Of a DNA stretch of 64,000 nt, positions 1 to 11,745 are shown one piece after another (positions within the stretch are counted from its first letter, which is position 1; each line of letters opens with the position of its first letter). Origin of the DNA: Siphonodentalium dalli (lineage: Eukaryota > Mollusca > Scaphopoda > Gadilida > Siphonodentaliidae); assembly GCA_032622095.1 (NCBI GenBank), contig CP136065.1, forward strand, positions 55,857,949 through 55,921,948, in the 5' to 3' direction. The position numbers and the translations under genes are program-made. A model generated the notes under the pieces. That model ran no database searches. It saw nothing but the letters and a program-made list of their open reading frames with translations, and was not told the DNA's origin.

Positions 1-180
1 TACATCATAATATTCACCATTTTGGAACTTCAATCTGAATCTATGTCTCCCGTAGCAGATGAGGCCATGCAGAATGAGGTTCCCAGAGGGTGAATTTAGT
101 GGTGCTAGCCCGCTATGCGCGATAGCGTCACTCAACTCACCCTCTGGGACCTCATTCTGCAAATGACTGACACACTAAAC
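1..180. repeat. Dispersed hairpin repeat, copy 1 (partial)
   Basis: An inverted repeat of about 31 bp (69-99 with 137-167, CAGAATGAGGTTCCCAGAGG and its complement) follows a segment reading AACTTCAATCTGAATCTATG. The same two parts occur at 14456-14780 and 29265-29560, so this is a dispersed non-coding repeat cut by the window edge. The frame over its right part is not a gene. Confidence 0.6.
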
Positions 181-914
181 TCAGGCTTGGGTGACACACG
201 TGAATACAAGTTTTACAGCGAGAATGAATATTTTTTGAAAACAACAATAATTGTTCATTTGCCATTCTGGTATATAAGAACGACCGAAAGGCCACAAAGT
301 CTATCTTATTTTGTGACACCACAACGTTTTAGATAAGACCGACAAAGCGAAAACTGGTTGGGGGTAGAACGTTTCCGGTACAAATTTCGGACAACCCAAA
401 TCAGTCGACGTGCAATCTCTCATGACCATCAACAACAACCTTATCGTTACGTCGATCATCTCACCAACATTCTACTATCTTATGGCTACCTAAATTCATC
501 AAATCGATATGTTTTTTTTATTGGTTATAGCTATTAGTAGGCCTATAAAGAGTTTCTAACGATCTCCAAGATCAAATTCCTGGACCGTCTCCTTCTGATG
601 TAGAACGTTTTGGACAACACTCGAAACTTATCAGTTGCACAGTGTATCTAGGAAAATTTAATTATCATGAAAACAGATTATGCCCCAAATATGTGGGTAC
701 AAATTTGAAATAAAATAAAATAATTTGGCGGACATTATTAATTTCTACTATATAGTCATACAAGCAAAATAGTAAAATAACTATTATAGCGTAGCATTTT
801 GCTGGTCAAATATTGGAAACTGCTATATAATTAAATATGTCTATAGCATGTTGCTACCCGCTGTCTATTGTTAGTGAAATGGATCAAGTATATGTATAGT
901 TGATCTGCGCATGA
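181..914. other. No recognisable feature
   Basis: AT-rich sequence with stops in all frames; I see no exon, RNA gene or clear repeat here. Confidence 0.5.
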
Positions 915-1292
915 TTACAGTGATATGAAACACTCCGGTAGGCTGATCAAATAGAAATGGAGGATAATCTTACTCAAATTAGTTATTTTTTCAAATATTA
1001 AATCCAAAATGACAACACACACACAGTCATTATTATATATTAATTAAATTCAGTGACTCTCCATGGCGAAATCGTTTTCGTTACTTTATCGCCGATAGTT
1101 GCGTCCCGAATCGAGAAGTAAATATATTTACAATTGAGCGTAGTTCAGATGATGTTTTCTGTGGAGTGGTACAGTGGATTTGCTTGAGATTTTCGGCGAT
1201 GAAGTAGATTTATATATTCCTCCTGTTGGCATAGCATCTGAATACTAACATGACAGTTTAACGCACCGAACAAGTCCATAATATGTCTTTAA
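915..1292. mobile_element. F3 TTAA element (non-autonomous), copy 1
   Basis: Starts TTACAGTGATATGAAACACTCC (first TTAA decayed) and ends GTCCATAATATGTCTTTAA. Colinear with 41997-42361 and, in reverse, 47467-47851. Shared landmarks are GTTGCGTCCCGAATCGAGA and GAACAAGTCCATA. About 378 bp, no coding capacity. The TTAA borders suggest mobilisation by a piggyBac-type transposase, which is an inference. Confidence 0.75.
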
Positions 1293-1524
1293 AGGGAAAG
1301 CTCACAAAAAACTCTTCATGACAGCTTCATTGTGCTATATTATGTGTTGCTAAAATCATGGCGTTGGTTCAGCAGTTGTGTTTCTTAGGATATAAAAAAT
1401 TCCCTTCAAAATGGCTTCTGCTATTCAATTATCCAATTTGCATAGCGAAACAAAAAAATTATTACACTCCTTGTACAAGCCAGGAAAATATTCCACGCCT
1501 AGATCGGCGTAGTTACGCCCCACA

Positions 1525-1995
1525 TCGGCTTAATAAGCTGTGTCCATCCGACGCCCAGTGTGCACATGCATGCGTCGGGGCGTCTGTCCGTCCCAGATGG
1601 TTTCCGGATGATAACTTTAGTTTTAGTTTTCTGATTGTTTTCAAATTTAGTATGTGCGTTACATGTCAAGTTCGAATTTGGGTTCGGCCCAGAGGTTTTG
1701 CCGGAATTATGATCCTTGTCGACTTAGAATTTGCCCATTATTATGGTTTCCATGTGAGATAAATAGTTTTAGTTCTCTGATTGTTTTCAAATTTAGGTTA
1801 TGGATTACTCATATGAAAATACAGATCAGGTTCGAATTTGGGTTCTGTTCTCACTTATAATTTGACGATTATTTTGGTTGCCGGGTATAGTTGTCTATTG
1901 TTTTCAAATTTGGTATAAATTCAGATCAAGTTCTATGTAAGGTTCGGTCCGCCATTTTGGCCCTAGTTATTGACCTTGTTGACTTATAAGTTGAT
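1525..1995. repeat. Tandem repeat, about 160-bp unit, ~3 copies
   Basis: Successive modules repeat TTTTAGTTYTCTGATTGTTT, then CAAATTTAG, GTTCGAATTTGGGTTC and a DNA 'GACTTAtAAtTTG'-like stretch. Copies are diverged. Open frames here (1358-1860) are produced by the repeat and are not genes. Similar modules are widespread in mollusc-type genomes, from memory. Confidence 0.65.
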
Positions 1996-2859
1996 AATTT
2001 GGGCCCAATTCGAATCGGGGAAATTTTAAGATATTGAAATTTAAGCCATAATGCTTATAGAATATTATTTTTACATTCTTTTCGAAACTTCAGTTGATTT
2101 ATGAAATACCCATGCAGTCCCATGTATCCCTGTCGAATAACCAGTAATACGGGGTCCCCGTGGACTCAATTGATAAGATTCATAGCGAAGTTGGTTCGAT
2201 TCCCATTGGCAGCTAATTTGTGATCCATGCAAGTTAGGAGGATATCCTGACTCGTGCATCTCGACAAGTTCGCCAACCTAAGTAATTCCTCAGTTAAATT
2301 AGCCATCGTGCAGTGCGATTATTCCTACTCCCATAAAACCCATAACTTGGTAGTGTAGCCTACCTGCTGGAACGACGATAAACCTAGACAACAAAAAGTA
2401 AACCAAGTAAGTAATTCGACTGGACTATTCGAAAGGTCTTTCTGGTGAAGGAATTATTTCTGATGCGTAGAATCTTTGCGGTCGTGAATTTGGCCAAAGG
2501 AATCCCATTATGCCACCAGAAGTGCTGTTTGGACAGAAATGGTAATTGTGTAAAGAAATTCCAAGGACGTGACTCATGATGACACATCGATTGGACGGAC
2601 ATTTGAACAGTACAAAGGGTATATCTATTACCACGAAGTGCCGATCGCGTATCCAAGCTATTGAACATTTGTAGTCACGAACCATTGTGCCTTGGTATTT
2701 TGGGATTTTGTATATATCAGCGATTAACAAGACAGTTACTCACTCCTGAAGACGATGGTTGATAAATATTCATTGGGCTGTTTGCTGGACATTACAGAAT
2801 AAATCCGGGTCACGATGTCTGGGTCGTTTGATTTAAGTGCTCAGAACCCGGATCGACCA
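1996..2859. other. No gene recognised
   Basis: Contains a perfect tRNA B-box-like sequence GGTTCGATTCC at 2193-2203 but no complete tRNA fold, so it may be a SINE or tRNA remnant. Open frames of 60-100 codons overlap on the minus strand and resemble no protein I know. Confidence 0.4.
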
Positions 2860-3321
2860 TGAGCCACAAATAGTGCCGGGCATAACGACCCCATCAGCTG
2901 TGTAGCCAGTTGGTTGTGAGTTGCAATCAGACTGTGGATGCACAGAAGTAATGTAAGAAGAAAAAATGATAAAACTGTTATAGAATATAAGAAAAAAATG
3001 ATAAAAATTGTTATAGAATGTAAGAAAAAATATAAAAAAATGATAACAAAATGTAAAGAATGTAACAAAAAAATGATAAAATTATTAAAGAATATAAGAA
3101 AAAATTAAAAAAATTGTTAAAGAATGTAAGAAAAAATGATAAAAACAAAAATTATTAAAGAATATACGAAAAATTATTTAAAAAATCATAAAATATTGTT
3201 TGGCCAGTGCATTCTCTTATATATGAGAGGCCACCTATGGTCGACTCGCATATATAAGAGAATGCATTGGCACATGGTTTTTAATGTTGCGCCAGCGCAG
3301 CTCCAGTCATGAAAGGGTTAA
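2860..3321. mobile_element. Degenerate F1/F2 TTAA element
   Basis: Right side has the family palindrome (about 3203-3270: TGCATTCTCTTATATATG and its complement) and the end CTCCAGTCATGAAAGGGTTAA. The left portion is an A-rich spacer repeating AAGAATGTAAGAAAAAATGA, the complement of the T-rich spacer inside intact F1 copies, here expanded to several units. The left terminus is not clear. Confidence 0.6.
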
Positions 3322-3634
3322 TACTCTTCTCCAGAAAACTATTTTATGAAGTTATAAGAACAAAGCCATGCAGATTTCAACATCTATGCATCACCGGCGA
3401 TAACTGAAAATATTATAAAGCCCAGGTTCCGAGACACCGACGAATAGCTGTTTGCAAACAAATCTTAATTGCTAATCGTTTCCGTGCTTATTTTTCGGGT
3501 GTTTGCAACAAAATAACATTATTCTGCTTACCGTTGAGACTTATGTTCTTGCTCTGCCTCAAATTACAGTTCTACGAAAGAGAGTACAATTAGTATACTT
3601 CCATTCATGCATCCACACTGCAACTGTGGCTATA

Positions 3635-3905
3635 ACCCTTTGATGACTGGAACGTCCTGAATATTTACAAAAACCCTTTGCCAATGCATTCTTTTATATA
3701 CGCGAGTCGACCACAGGTCGACTCGAATATATAAGAGAATGCATTGGCCTAACAATATTTACCTTGATCTTGTTAGCCAGTGCATTCTCTTATATATGCG
3801 AGGCGACCTATGGTCGACTCGCATATATAAGACATATAAGAGAATGCAGTGGCACAGGGTCTTTAAAGCTACGCCAGCACACAGCTCCCGTCATGGCCGG
3901 ATTGG
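3635..3905. mobile_element. Degenerate F1/F2 element with two palindromes
   Basis: Two copies of the roughly 70-bp family palindrome lie at about 3679-3748 and 3776-3855 (CCAATGCATTCT...AGAATGCATTGG, loop GTCGACC). They are flanked by ACCCTTTGATGACTGG on the left and by an 'AGCTCCCGTCATGG' remnant on the right. Terminal TTAA sites have decayed. The open frame across it is repeat-derived. Confidence 0.65.
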
Positions 3906-4599
3906 TCACTGCCGCAAGGCTTCAGGGAATAGTTTTCCCAGGATCATCAAAACGAGGCTCAGTATAAGTGTAATTTCAACAGCTGTATTTGCAGAGAAAT
4001 TGCCGTATCATACGTCCCAACACAGGAGGTCGCGTATACCCTAACGAACAATCTAGAAATTTAAAGAGATTATTGCATGGTGTGTACAATGTTGTATGCA
4101 GCAGAGGAGCATTATATGGAACATGCTCCAAAAGCGGTGCGTAAAAGTACATTATTTCCACAGATATGACAAAAGAATATTGTAGATACAGATTCAAACT
4201 TGTTATGTTAATTTAATTGCACAAGCATTATGATAGCCTCTAACAATTGAAAGTCGGACCTATTTCATTTGATAAAGTCACTAGAACGACCGGAAACTTG
4301 TGTGGTTAAATTATTACAACAAGTCTCAAGGGGTATCTCCAATATTCGTCAGTCTTATTATCATATACCACGTTCGATAATATAATGTTCTATAGTGTTC
4401 TAACTAGATCTCATCCAACTGGCCTGGCAGGTTTCTTCGAAAATGAGGGCAACCTGGGTTACATATATGTCTGTATCTAAGAAACCCGCGAGACCACATG
4501 CCACACTCCCTCGGGTCCGTCAAAGAAGAGCATATGCATATACATATGTCTGCTTATATACTAACTATCACATTTAATCGTTGACATAGTTGACACAAT
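3906..4599. other. No recognisable feature
   Basis: No exon, RNA gene or clear repeat seen. Confidence 0.45.
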
Positions 4600-4835
4600 A
4601 CATATTATGATGGGGTCAGCAGCAAGACAGCCACGGACGAGGTTATGCCAACCCCAGGCTGAGTGCACCCCATTTAGGAGTCATATATCCATATCTTGCT
4701 GACCATCAACTGGGCAAGTAACTGATCTTATGCACTTGACGATTCAATCCTATTTATGATTATTTTTGTATCTCCTGTATTCTTGTATAATGAATGCACT
4801 TTTGCCAATAAATTATCTATCTATCTATCTATCTA
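4600..4835 (+). mobile_element. Probable 3' end of a non-LTR retrotransposon with (TATC)n tail
   Basis: The segment ends CAATAAATTATCTATCTATC, that is, an AATAAA-like signal running straight into a simple tetranucleotide tail at 4813-4835. This is the usual 3' structure of CR1/L2-type LINEs or their SINEs. No reverse transcriptase sequence remains. The 5' limit is uncertain. Confidence 0.45.
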
Positions 4836-6046
4836 GGCTTGCACGGCAAAACTATATAATTATTAATTTTCACAAATAACGGCATCCATAATACACATAA
4901 TATACAAGCATAATCAAATGTGGTTTTATATATCTGGACATTACATTTCAATTCCGGGACGTTTGGGCTATAAGTGCTTACGATACGGATCAACTATGAG
5001 CCACGAATATTGTTGGATATAACGTCTTCATTGCATAAACAACTTTCTGTGCAACATGTGGGTCACATGGGATCTGGGAATTGTGTCACCCAGGATATAC
5101 AAGACGAGGAATAGGTTATCATGTATCTCCCAACCCAGACATGGATCAAGTTGTCAAGAATTTCAAAATCGTGTGCATCCTTCACTTGAGCTCCCACGGC
5201 TGAAAATTTGAAACCATTTTGTTTTAAGTTTTGCAATCCCCAGATAATCCTATATGACAACTGTTATAGAACGATCGGGGCAAATACATTCATTTAAAAC
5301 TTTAGGCGTGGCTGGTTGAAGCCTCGAACCTCTGACTAAATAGCAATAAATATATTTGGGGATGAACTATATAAGCAGAAGAGTCGACACGTGGGTGGTT
5401 GTAAATTATCGTTTTGACGACATTTCGAAATACAGGGTAACCTAATCTGCATTGCGAAGATACTGGACAACCTAATGATGTACCCTTATTTGGTGGTAAA
5501 GTGTAAACTAATTATCGACAGCGTATACGACATTTACCAAGTATGTTTATCACACAAAACATCATAAGACAGATTGATGATTAATTCTGGAGTTGTGGAA
5601 CCCTGCGTGTGTGGCAACATCCCATCTAGCAAATTTCCTTGTTGGGGTAATTAAGCCTTCTAAGCAAGTGCGGGGCAACCACTTCAGGATGTAATCGCAT
5701 TGAAGTCAGAAGAAAAGTGACTTCTTGTGACAGAGGTCAGGTCACTGACAATGGCGTGTCCACTCAGACATGATCATCACGTAACCACCGTTACTTAATG
5801 TTTCGGGCAATTACCCTCGAACTCTGAAGTATGAAGATTGCAAATACTCGACACATGAGTAGGCCAGCGACCTGTTGTATAGTCGCTAAGTTACCCTTTG
5901 ACTCGAAGCCCCGTTGTCGTATTTAGTTGTCCTAGCTATGTTAACCGTTAAAGTGATCTAAGACACTCCAACCTGGTGAATCAATGGAAATATAGAATAA
6001 TCTAGTTCACAGTAGTTCATAATATATAATATATATCATAGTCTAA
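4836..6046. other. No gene recognised
   Basis: No convincing exon. The segment GGCGTGGCTGGTTGAAGCC at about 5306-5324 has a complementary-looking counterpart near 45905-45955, so part may be an old dispersed repeat. Confidence 0.4.
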
Positions 6047-6639
6047 TTTAAAGGGGTACTGTACGCCATTTTCATTAAATTTCCGGTGACAACAACGATC
6101 TAATATCGATAATATATAGAAACATAAGTAATTTGAGTCGAAGATGTATTCTGTAAACGCTCAGGTTAATAGGCTATCTTAAAATTTAATAATTTAAAAG
6201 TTAATAATTTGATATAAATTGAATTTATGACTGGAGCCATAAAATGGCGTCAATTAAATTACGAATTACCGTAATCAAAAACAGTAATTGAGGGATACTG
6301 GATTGTTAAACCGATTGCACACACGATCGCTTAAAATATTATGATGATACGGGGAGAACACTCAAGCCACTCACTGACTAGCGATGATACAATAACTTAA
6401 ATGATTATATGGGACTAGTATGCATATAATATAACTTTTATTTGATTCATTTGGTTGAAAACTTTACAAAAATTACTCGACAACGACAATTTGTATTTTT
6501 GTATTCCGGTAAATTTGTCATCCGTAATATGACTTCGTACTCAACAGACTTTCAAATAATGGAATTTTTTTTACCTTATTCTCCGACTCGGAGACTATAG
6601 AAACCAACAACAACATTTGGCGTACAGTACCCCTTTAAA
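6047..6639. mobile_element. F4 TTAA element, 593 bp
   Basis: Bounded by perfect inverted ends: left TTAAAGGGGTACTGTACGCC and right GGCGTACAGTACCCCTTTAA. TTAA lies at both borders and there is no open frame of note inside, so this is a non-autonomous piggyBac-like element. A related element with ends GGGTTACTGTACA and GGGTACAGCACCCCTTTAA is at 33869-34194. Confidence 0.85.
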
Positions 6640-6965
6640 GCTAATCGATGGTCCCCATATAATCAGATTCCAACAACAAAAATGCCGCTTCAGTTATCAG
6701 AATCGATTAATTGCCCATAAATAATGCTAACCACTGTCAACTATAGTATAAAATTGCCCGAAACGTGTTATTTATCAACATGCTGTTCGCCAAAATTTGG
6801 CAAAGCCTCTTTAATTTTGAGTTATCCATCTTCATCCGAAATTTGGTCCGAGACCGTCGGCTCGTCGACTTTTTACTGTGCCACTAATAAGCCTCGATGG
6901 TGAAAAATAATAGATTAAAAATATATCGATATCTAATAACTCTGAGCTTTGTTGGTTGTTGTCAC
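6635..6965. mobile_element. Partial F5 element, inverted relative to the 49.5-kb copy
   Basis: Abuts the right end of the F4 element. Its sequence (ATCGATGGTCCCCATATAATC, CGCTTCAGTTATCAGAATCG, AACTATAGTATAA, CTCTGAGCTTTG) is the reverse complement of 49640-50000. Similarity ends near 6960. It may be an F5 copy into whose border F4 inserted, or vice versa. Confidence 0.7.
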
Positions 6966-7220
6966 AGAAATTTTACAAGTGTGTCAAACGATCAGAAATT
7001 TAATCGTATAATGAAGAATGATACCCCTGACATAAGCAGAAAAATATGCAACGTGGTCCGGCGCTTCTTTGATAAGCGTTCAGAATGAATATTATGCACG
7101 CAATCACACAAGATAACACAATTATACCACGATCGCCTATCTTACTATATAAATAAAGCCATCTGTTTAAATTTTACATTTAATCAACACCTGTTGATTA
7201 AACGTGCCTACTGTTGATTA

Positions 7221-7388
7221 AACTTCGCAGAGTGGATTAAACTTTCTCCATACAATTTGAACGGAAAAGTGTTTATCCATCGCATTGTAAAGATCGTGGC
7301 ATAAACTTCGCAGAGTGGATTAAACTTTCTCCATACAATTTGAACGGAAAAGTGTTTATCCATCGCATTGTAAAGATCGTGGCATAAA
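7221..7388. repeat. Tandem duplication, 83-bp period
   Basis: Two nearly identical 83-bp units begin AACTTCGCAGAGTGGATTAA at 7221 and 7304. The near-identity implies a recent duplication. The minus-strand frame across it is a repeat artefact. Confidence 0.9.
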
Positions 7389-7389
7389 C

Positions 7390-7495
7390 AAAATATACGC
7401 GTAGTGTTTCTGAATAACAAATTTAATCCACTCGTGGGATCGCCAATCCGACTCGTGGATTAAATTTGTTATTCAGAAACACTATGCGTATATTA
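7390..7495. repeat. Long hairpin
   Basis: Left arm (about 7393-7430, GTAGTGTTTCTGAATAACAA, then ATTTAATCCACTCGTGG) pairs with the right arm (about 7452-7492). The loop is about 20 nt. It directly follows the 83-bp duplication and shares the 'GTGGATTAAA' word with it, so both may belong to one element spanning 7170-7500. Confidence 0.8.
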
Positions 7496-7729
7496 TTTAC
7501 AACTGCGTATACTTCAGACGTTAGAATATGATACATGAACATCATAAACACATTAGTTCACAAAAGATGACAATTGGGTTTTACATATATAGAGATGTAT
7601 CAATCAATGATATGGAGATGGCCTGGGTGACTATACATAACTTATATGTGGATATCGACGAATAGCAATCTTATCAATGATAGTGCATATCCTCTCGCCA
7701 CCCGTGACCCAAAACGACACCAAATGTGA

Positions 7730-9600
7730 TTTAATTCATCGTATCATTAGAGAAGAACGTGTATGAATTTGGTGGAAATTAGTGCTAGATATATTTGTAT
7801 CAGCTTTGGTGCAACTGCCATCCTCATGCATGACTTTAACGGCGCCACTTTTGACATATTTAAACCACGTCCATTAGACTCATGGATGCATGATATACTG
7901 GAGATGATTATATATAGGTTTGGTGGTATTCAGCAACTAAACAAATTCTTAGAATAGTTATGATCCCCCCCCCCCCACATCTCTCACCCAAACGGCAGCA
8001 ATTTGGCGTCTTTAAATCACATGATTATATTCCTCGTATCATAGAGAAGAAGAATATATCAATGTTTGTGGAAATCTGCGCTAAAAAGAGTTTATTAAAT
8101 CAAATGTTGATGCCTCCATGCAACGCTGACTCGAACAGCGCCATATCGCGGAGGTGATATGTATGCGTTTGTTGGAAATCGGCGACAAAACTATTTCACC
8201 ATATTTTTTTTATTTTGCCGACCTCCCCCTTTTCTTCCCCTGACACCAACAGCGTCACTTTAGAAAATTTTAACCCGCACCATTATCTTCCTCGTAAAAA
8301 GTTACCCCTCTTAGAATTGCACATCGTGAAGCTATACACAGAACGCATGCAGACAGACAGAAAGACAGACAACACGATTTGATTTATCGTATCATTTGAG
8401 AAGAACGTGTCTGAATTTGATGGTAATTGGTACTAAAAATATTTTTTATCAGTTTTGGCGACCCTCCCTATTTTGGACTCAAGCGGTGCCACTTTTGTCA
8501 CCGTTAAACCACACATTTAGACTCATTAGAGATTAGAGATGCATATATATAAAATTGGTGGAAATTGGCGAGTATACAAATTCGTATCAAATTCAAGGTC
8601 CCCATATCTCTCACTCAGAGGGCACCAAGTTGGTGTATCTAAACCACACGATAAGATTCCTCGTATCACGGAGAAGACTATGTTTCAATCTGGTGGAAAT
8701 CGGCGCTAAACATATTGTTATAATGTTTTGTGTCCCTCTCACCTCTATACACCACTTACTCAAATGACCCCACTTGTGACATCATTAAACCACACAATTA
8801 CACTTATGATATCATGGGAATGATTATTTATAAGTTTGGTGCTAATCGGCGACTAAACAAATTTTTATCAAATTTGGTGTCCACCCCTCCCCTCCCCATA
8901 TCTCACCCAAACATCACCAATATGGCGTCTTTAAATCACACGATTAGATTCATCGTATCATGGATAAGAACGTGTATCATTTTGGTGGAAATTGGCGCTA
9001 AAAATATTGTGTATAAATTTTGGTGCCCCTCTCCCTTTCAGTGCACCCCTGACTCGAATGATGGTAACATTTGACAGATTTAAGCCACACCATTAGACTC
9101 CTCATTCCATGGAGATGATTTTGTATAAGTGTGGTGGCAATCGCCGACTAAACCCATTCTTATCAAATTTAGTGCCCACCACCCCCAATCTCTCACCCAA
9201 ACGACAACAATTTGGCGTTGTTAAATCGCACAATTAGATTCCTTGTATCATGAAGAAGAATATATATCAATTTGGTGGAAATCGGCGCTAAAATTAGTTT
9301 GATAAATTTTGGTGCCCCTCTCTCCTTCCGTGCACCCCTGACTCGAACGACGCCACTTTTGCCATATTTAAACCACACCATTAGATTCTTCATATCATGG
9401 GGATTATTATATGTAAGTTTCGTGGCAATCGGCGACAAATAAAATTCTGCCCCTCCCCATTTTCTGGCCCTGACAACAACGGCGTCACTTTAGAAAATTC
9501 TAACCCCCACCATTATCTTTCTCGTAAAAAGTTACCCCTAGTAGACCCCTTTTGTATCATCTAGATGGTCCCCTGTGAATTTCTATAGAACACAGACAGA
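7730..9600. repeat. Array of diverged tandem modules, several hundred bp each
   Basis: Modules recur with the words ATCGTATCATNGAGAAGAA, TTTGGTGGAAATYGGCGCTA, TTTGGTGCCCCTCTC, ACTCGAACGACGCCACTTTT and TTAAACCACACCATTAGA. The GGTGGAAAT word appears near 7771, 8559, 8692, 8983 and 9272. Two sub-blocks end in (GACA)n runs (about 8355-8375 and 9593-9615), which look like retroelement tails. Short frames inside it are not genes. Confidence 0.7.
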
Positions 9601-9679
9601 CAGACAGACAGACATACATTCGCAAATATAGATATAGAAGATAGAAGATGTAGTTATAATTGTTATAGCATGACTTGTT

Positions 9680-9875
9680 CACATGCAATTATTTATTGAT
9701 TATTGTTTTATTATGCATTGTATTCTTAGCATACTACCTTTATTGGTTTTTATTCAAATAAATCTTATCTTATCTTATCTTATCTTATCTTTTCATTTCT
9801 TTTCCTTTCTTTTCTTTTCTTTTCCTTTCTTATCTTTTCTTATCTTATCTTATCTTATATTATCAGTATTACAAG
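9680..9875 (+). mobile_element. Retroelement 3' tail with (CTTAT)n / T-C-rich run
   Basis: ATTCAAATAAAT runs into CTTATCTTATCTTATC and a long TTTCTTTTC-type pyrimidine tract. The AATAAA signal followed by a simple repeat is typical of a non-LTR retrotransposon 3' end. The plus-strand frame rich in Phe, Leu and Ser comes only from the pyrimidine tract. Confidence 0.5.
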
Positions 9876-9988
9876 TAAGTTTATGAGTCTTTTTTTCGGA
9901 AATAACCCCAGAGTTTTTCGCTCTGTTTACTTCTACCCTCTACTTATTATGCATGGTGATTCTGCTGCGAAATGATGGGTTAAATTAT

Positions 9989-10128
9989 AAGAAATAACTC
10001 TTGTTTCAATTAACGTTGTGAGCTATAAACGAAAAGTTACATTTCTATAACGCACGTATCGCATTATAGAATTTATCTTGAAACTGTTCGGTTATGCATT
10101 ACCTTAATTGAAACAAGAGTTATTTCTT
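9989..10128. repeat. Short inverted-repeat element
   Basis: Perfect 25-bp arms: AAGAAATAACTCTTGTTTCA plus AATTA at 9989-10013, and its complement at 10104-10128. About 90 bp lie between. A small MITE or hairpin; no coding capacity. Confidence 0.8.
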
Positions 10129-10149
10129 AAATATTCATAAATTATATTT

Positions 10150-10385
10150 CCAAATTAGCAGCAAACAACGCCATTCGAATATATTAATTATGTGCAGTGA
10201 ATCTTGTTGATGAAATCGTTGTCGTCTGTTTACCTGCGATAATTTCGTCCCTAATTAAGGATTAAATGGTTAGAATTGTGCGTATATATAGTTAAGATAT
10301 TGTTTTTTCTGAAATGATATTGGACAGAATTTCTTGGAATTTTCGGCAATATTAGTTGAATGCTACATTTTTTTCTATATCACAT
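10150..10385. mobile_element. Very degenerate F3-like remnant
   Basis: Colinear words with F3 copies (ATATTAATTA, GCAGTGAATC, ATGAAATCGTTGTCGT, GGAATTTTCGGCAATATTAG, TTGAATGCTACATT). Both ends are lost. Confidence 0.4.
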
Positions 10386-10810
10386 GATTACTAGCTCATC
10401 AGTTTGATTCAATGAAACAAGCACACGATATGTAATTGTATTTTTGTGAAACTTCTCTATTAATACACGGCACATGTATGCACACAACAATAAGCCAATC
10501 GTTCATTAGCGACCTTCTATGAATCACGATGGTATCCGGGATTAGCAAAGGTGAACAACGCTGATTGGTTATTTGTCGGGTAATGCATATTCGATCGCAT
10601 TTTCTTATACCTGTTTATCTGATCATCTAAATTGATGTGACATAAATGTGTTTACCATTACGCATTTGCTAAATCGTGAAGTTATGTGCACATTTGTGTT
10701 CAAATTCATCGCGCAAAGGACCACCAACGAGGGGTGTCGAATAATTCCGAAACACAATAGAGTCAATAACACTGAAGTTCCTCTTGAAGCGATATCACCC
10801 ATGGTTAAGT

Positions 10811-11745
10811 GGCTCCTGCTGAATTGCTATAATGCTGGTGGGTCCTGCTGAATTGCTATAATGTTGGTGGATCCTGCTGAATTGCTATAATGTTGGTTGG
10901 TCCCGCTGAATTTCTACAATGCTGGTGTGTCCAATGTCCTGCTGAATTGCTATAATGCTGGTGGGTCCTTCTGAATTGCTATAACGCTGGTGGGTCCTTC
11001 TGAATTGCTATAATGCTGGCGGGTCCTTCTGAATTGCTATAATGCTGGTGGGTCCTTCTGAATTGCTATAATGCTGGTGGGTCCTTCTGAATTTCTACAA
11101 TGCTGGTGTGTCCAATGTCCTGCTGAATTGCTATAATGCTGGTGGGTCCTTCTGAATTGCTATAACGCTGGCGGGTCCTTCTGAATTGCTATAATGCTGG
11201 CGGGTCCTTCTGAATTGCTATAATGTTGGTTGGTCCCGCTGAATTTCTACAATGCTGGTGTGTCCAATGTCCTGCTGAATTGCTATAATGCTGGTGGGTC
11301 CTTCTGAATTGCTATAACGCTGGCGGGTCCTTCTGAATTGCTATAATGCTGGTGTGTCCAATGTCCTGCTGAATTGCTATAATGCTGGTGGGTCCTTCTG
11401 AATTGCTATAACGCTGGCGGGTCCTTCTGAATTGCTATAATGTTGGTTGGTCCCGCTGAATTTCTACAATGCTGGTGTGTCCAATGTCCTGCTGAATTGC
11501 TATAATGCTGGTGGGTCCTTCTGAATTGCTATAACGCTGGCGGGTCCTTCTGAATTGCTATAATGTTGGTTGGTCCCGCTGAATTTCTACAATGCTGGTG
11601 TGTCCAATGTCCTTCCGAATTGCTATAATGCTGGTGGGTCCTTCGGAATTGCTATAATGCTGGTGTGTCCAATGTCCTGCTGAATTGCTATAATGCTGGT
11701 GGGTACTGCTGAATTGCTCTAACTGACGGGTCCTGCTAAGTTGAC
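10811..11745. repeat. Minisatellite, 29-bp unit with 37-bp variant, ~30 copies
   Basis: Basic unit TTCTGAATTGCTATAATGCT + GGTGGGTCC (29 bp). A longer unit containing GGTGTGTCCAATGTCC sits near 10920, 11101, 11253, 11347, 11470, 11593 and 11659. The gaps (181, 152, 94, 123, 123, 66) differ by about 29, giving a higher-order pattern. Complementary single units occur at 12105-12170, so the array lies at one end of an inverted-repeat element. Confidence 0.95.

Noticed and set aside
2193-2203. B-box GGTTCGATTCC suggesting a tRNA gene
   Set aside because: No matching acceptor stem or anticodon arm could be folded around it; at most a tRNA-like remnant.
10811-11745. CRISPR-like array
   Set aside because: The units are contiguous tandem repeats without unique spacers, and the context is a eukaryotic transposon.
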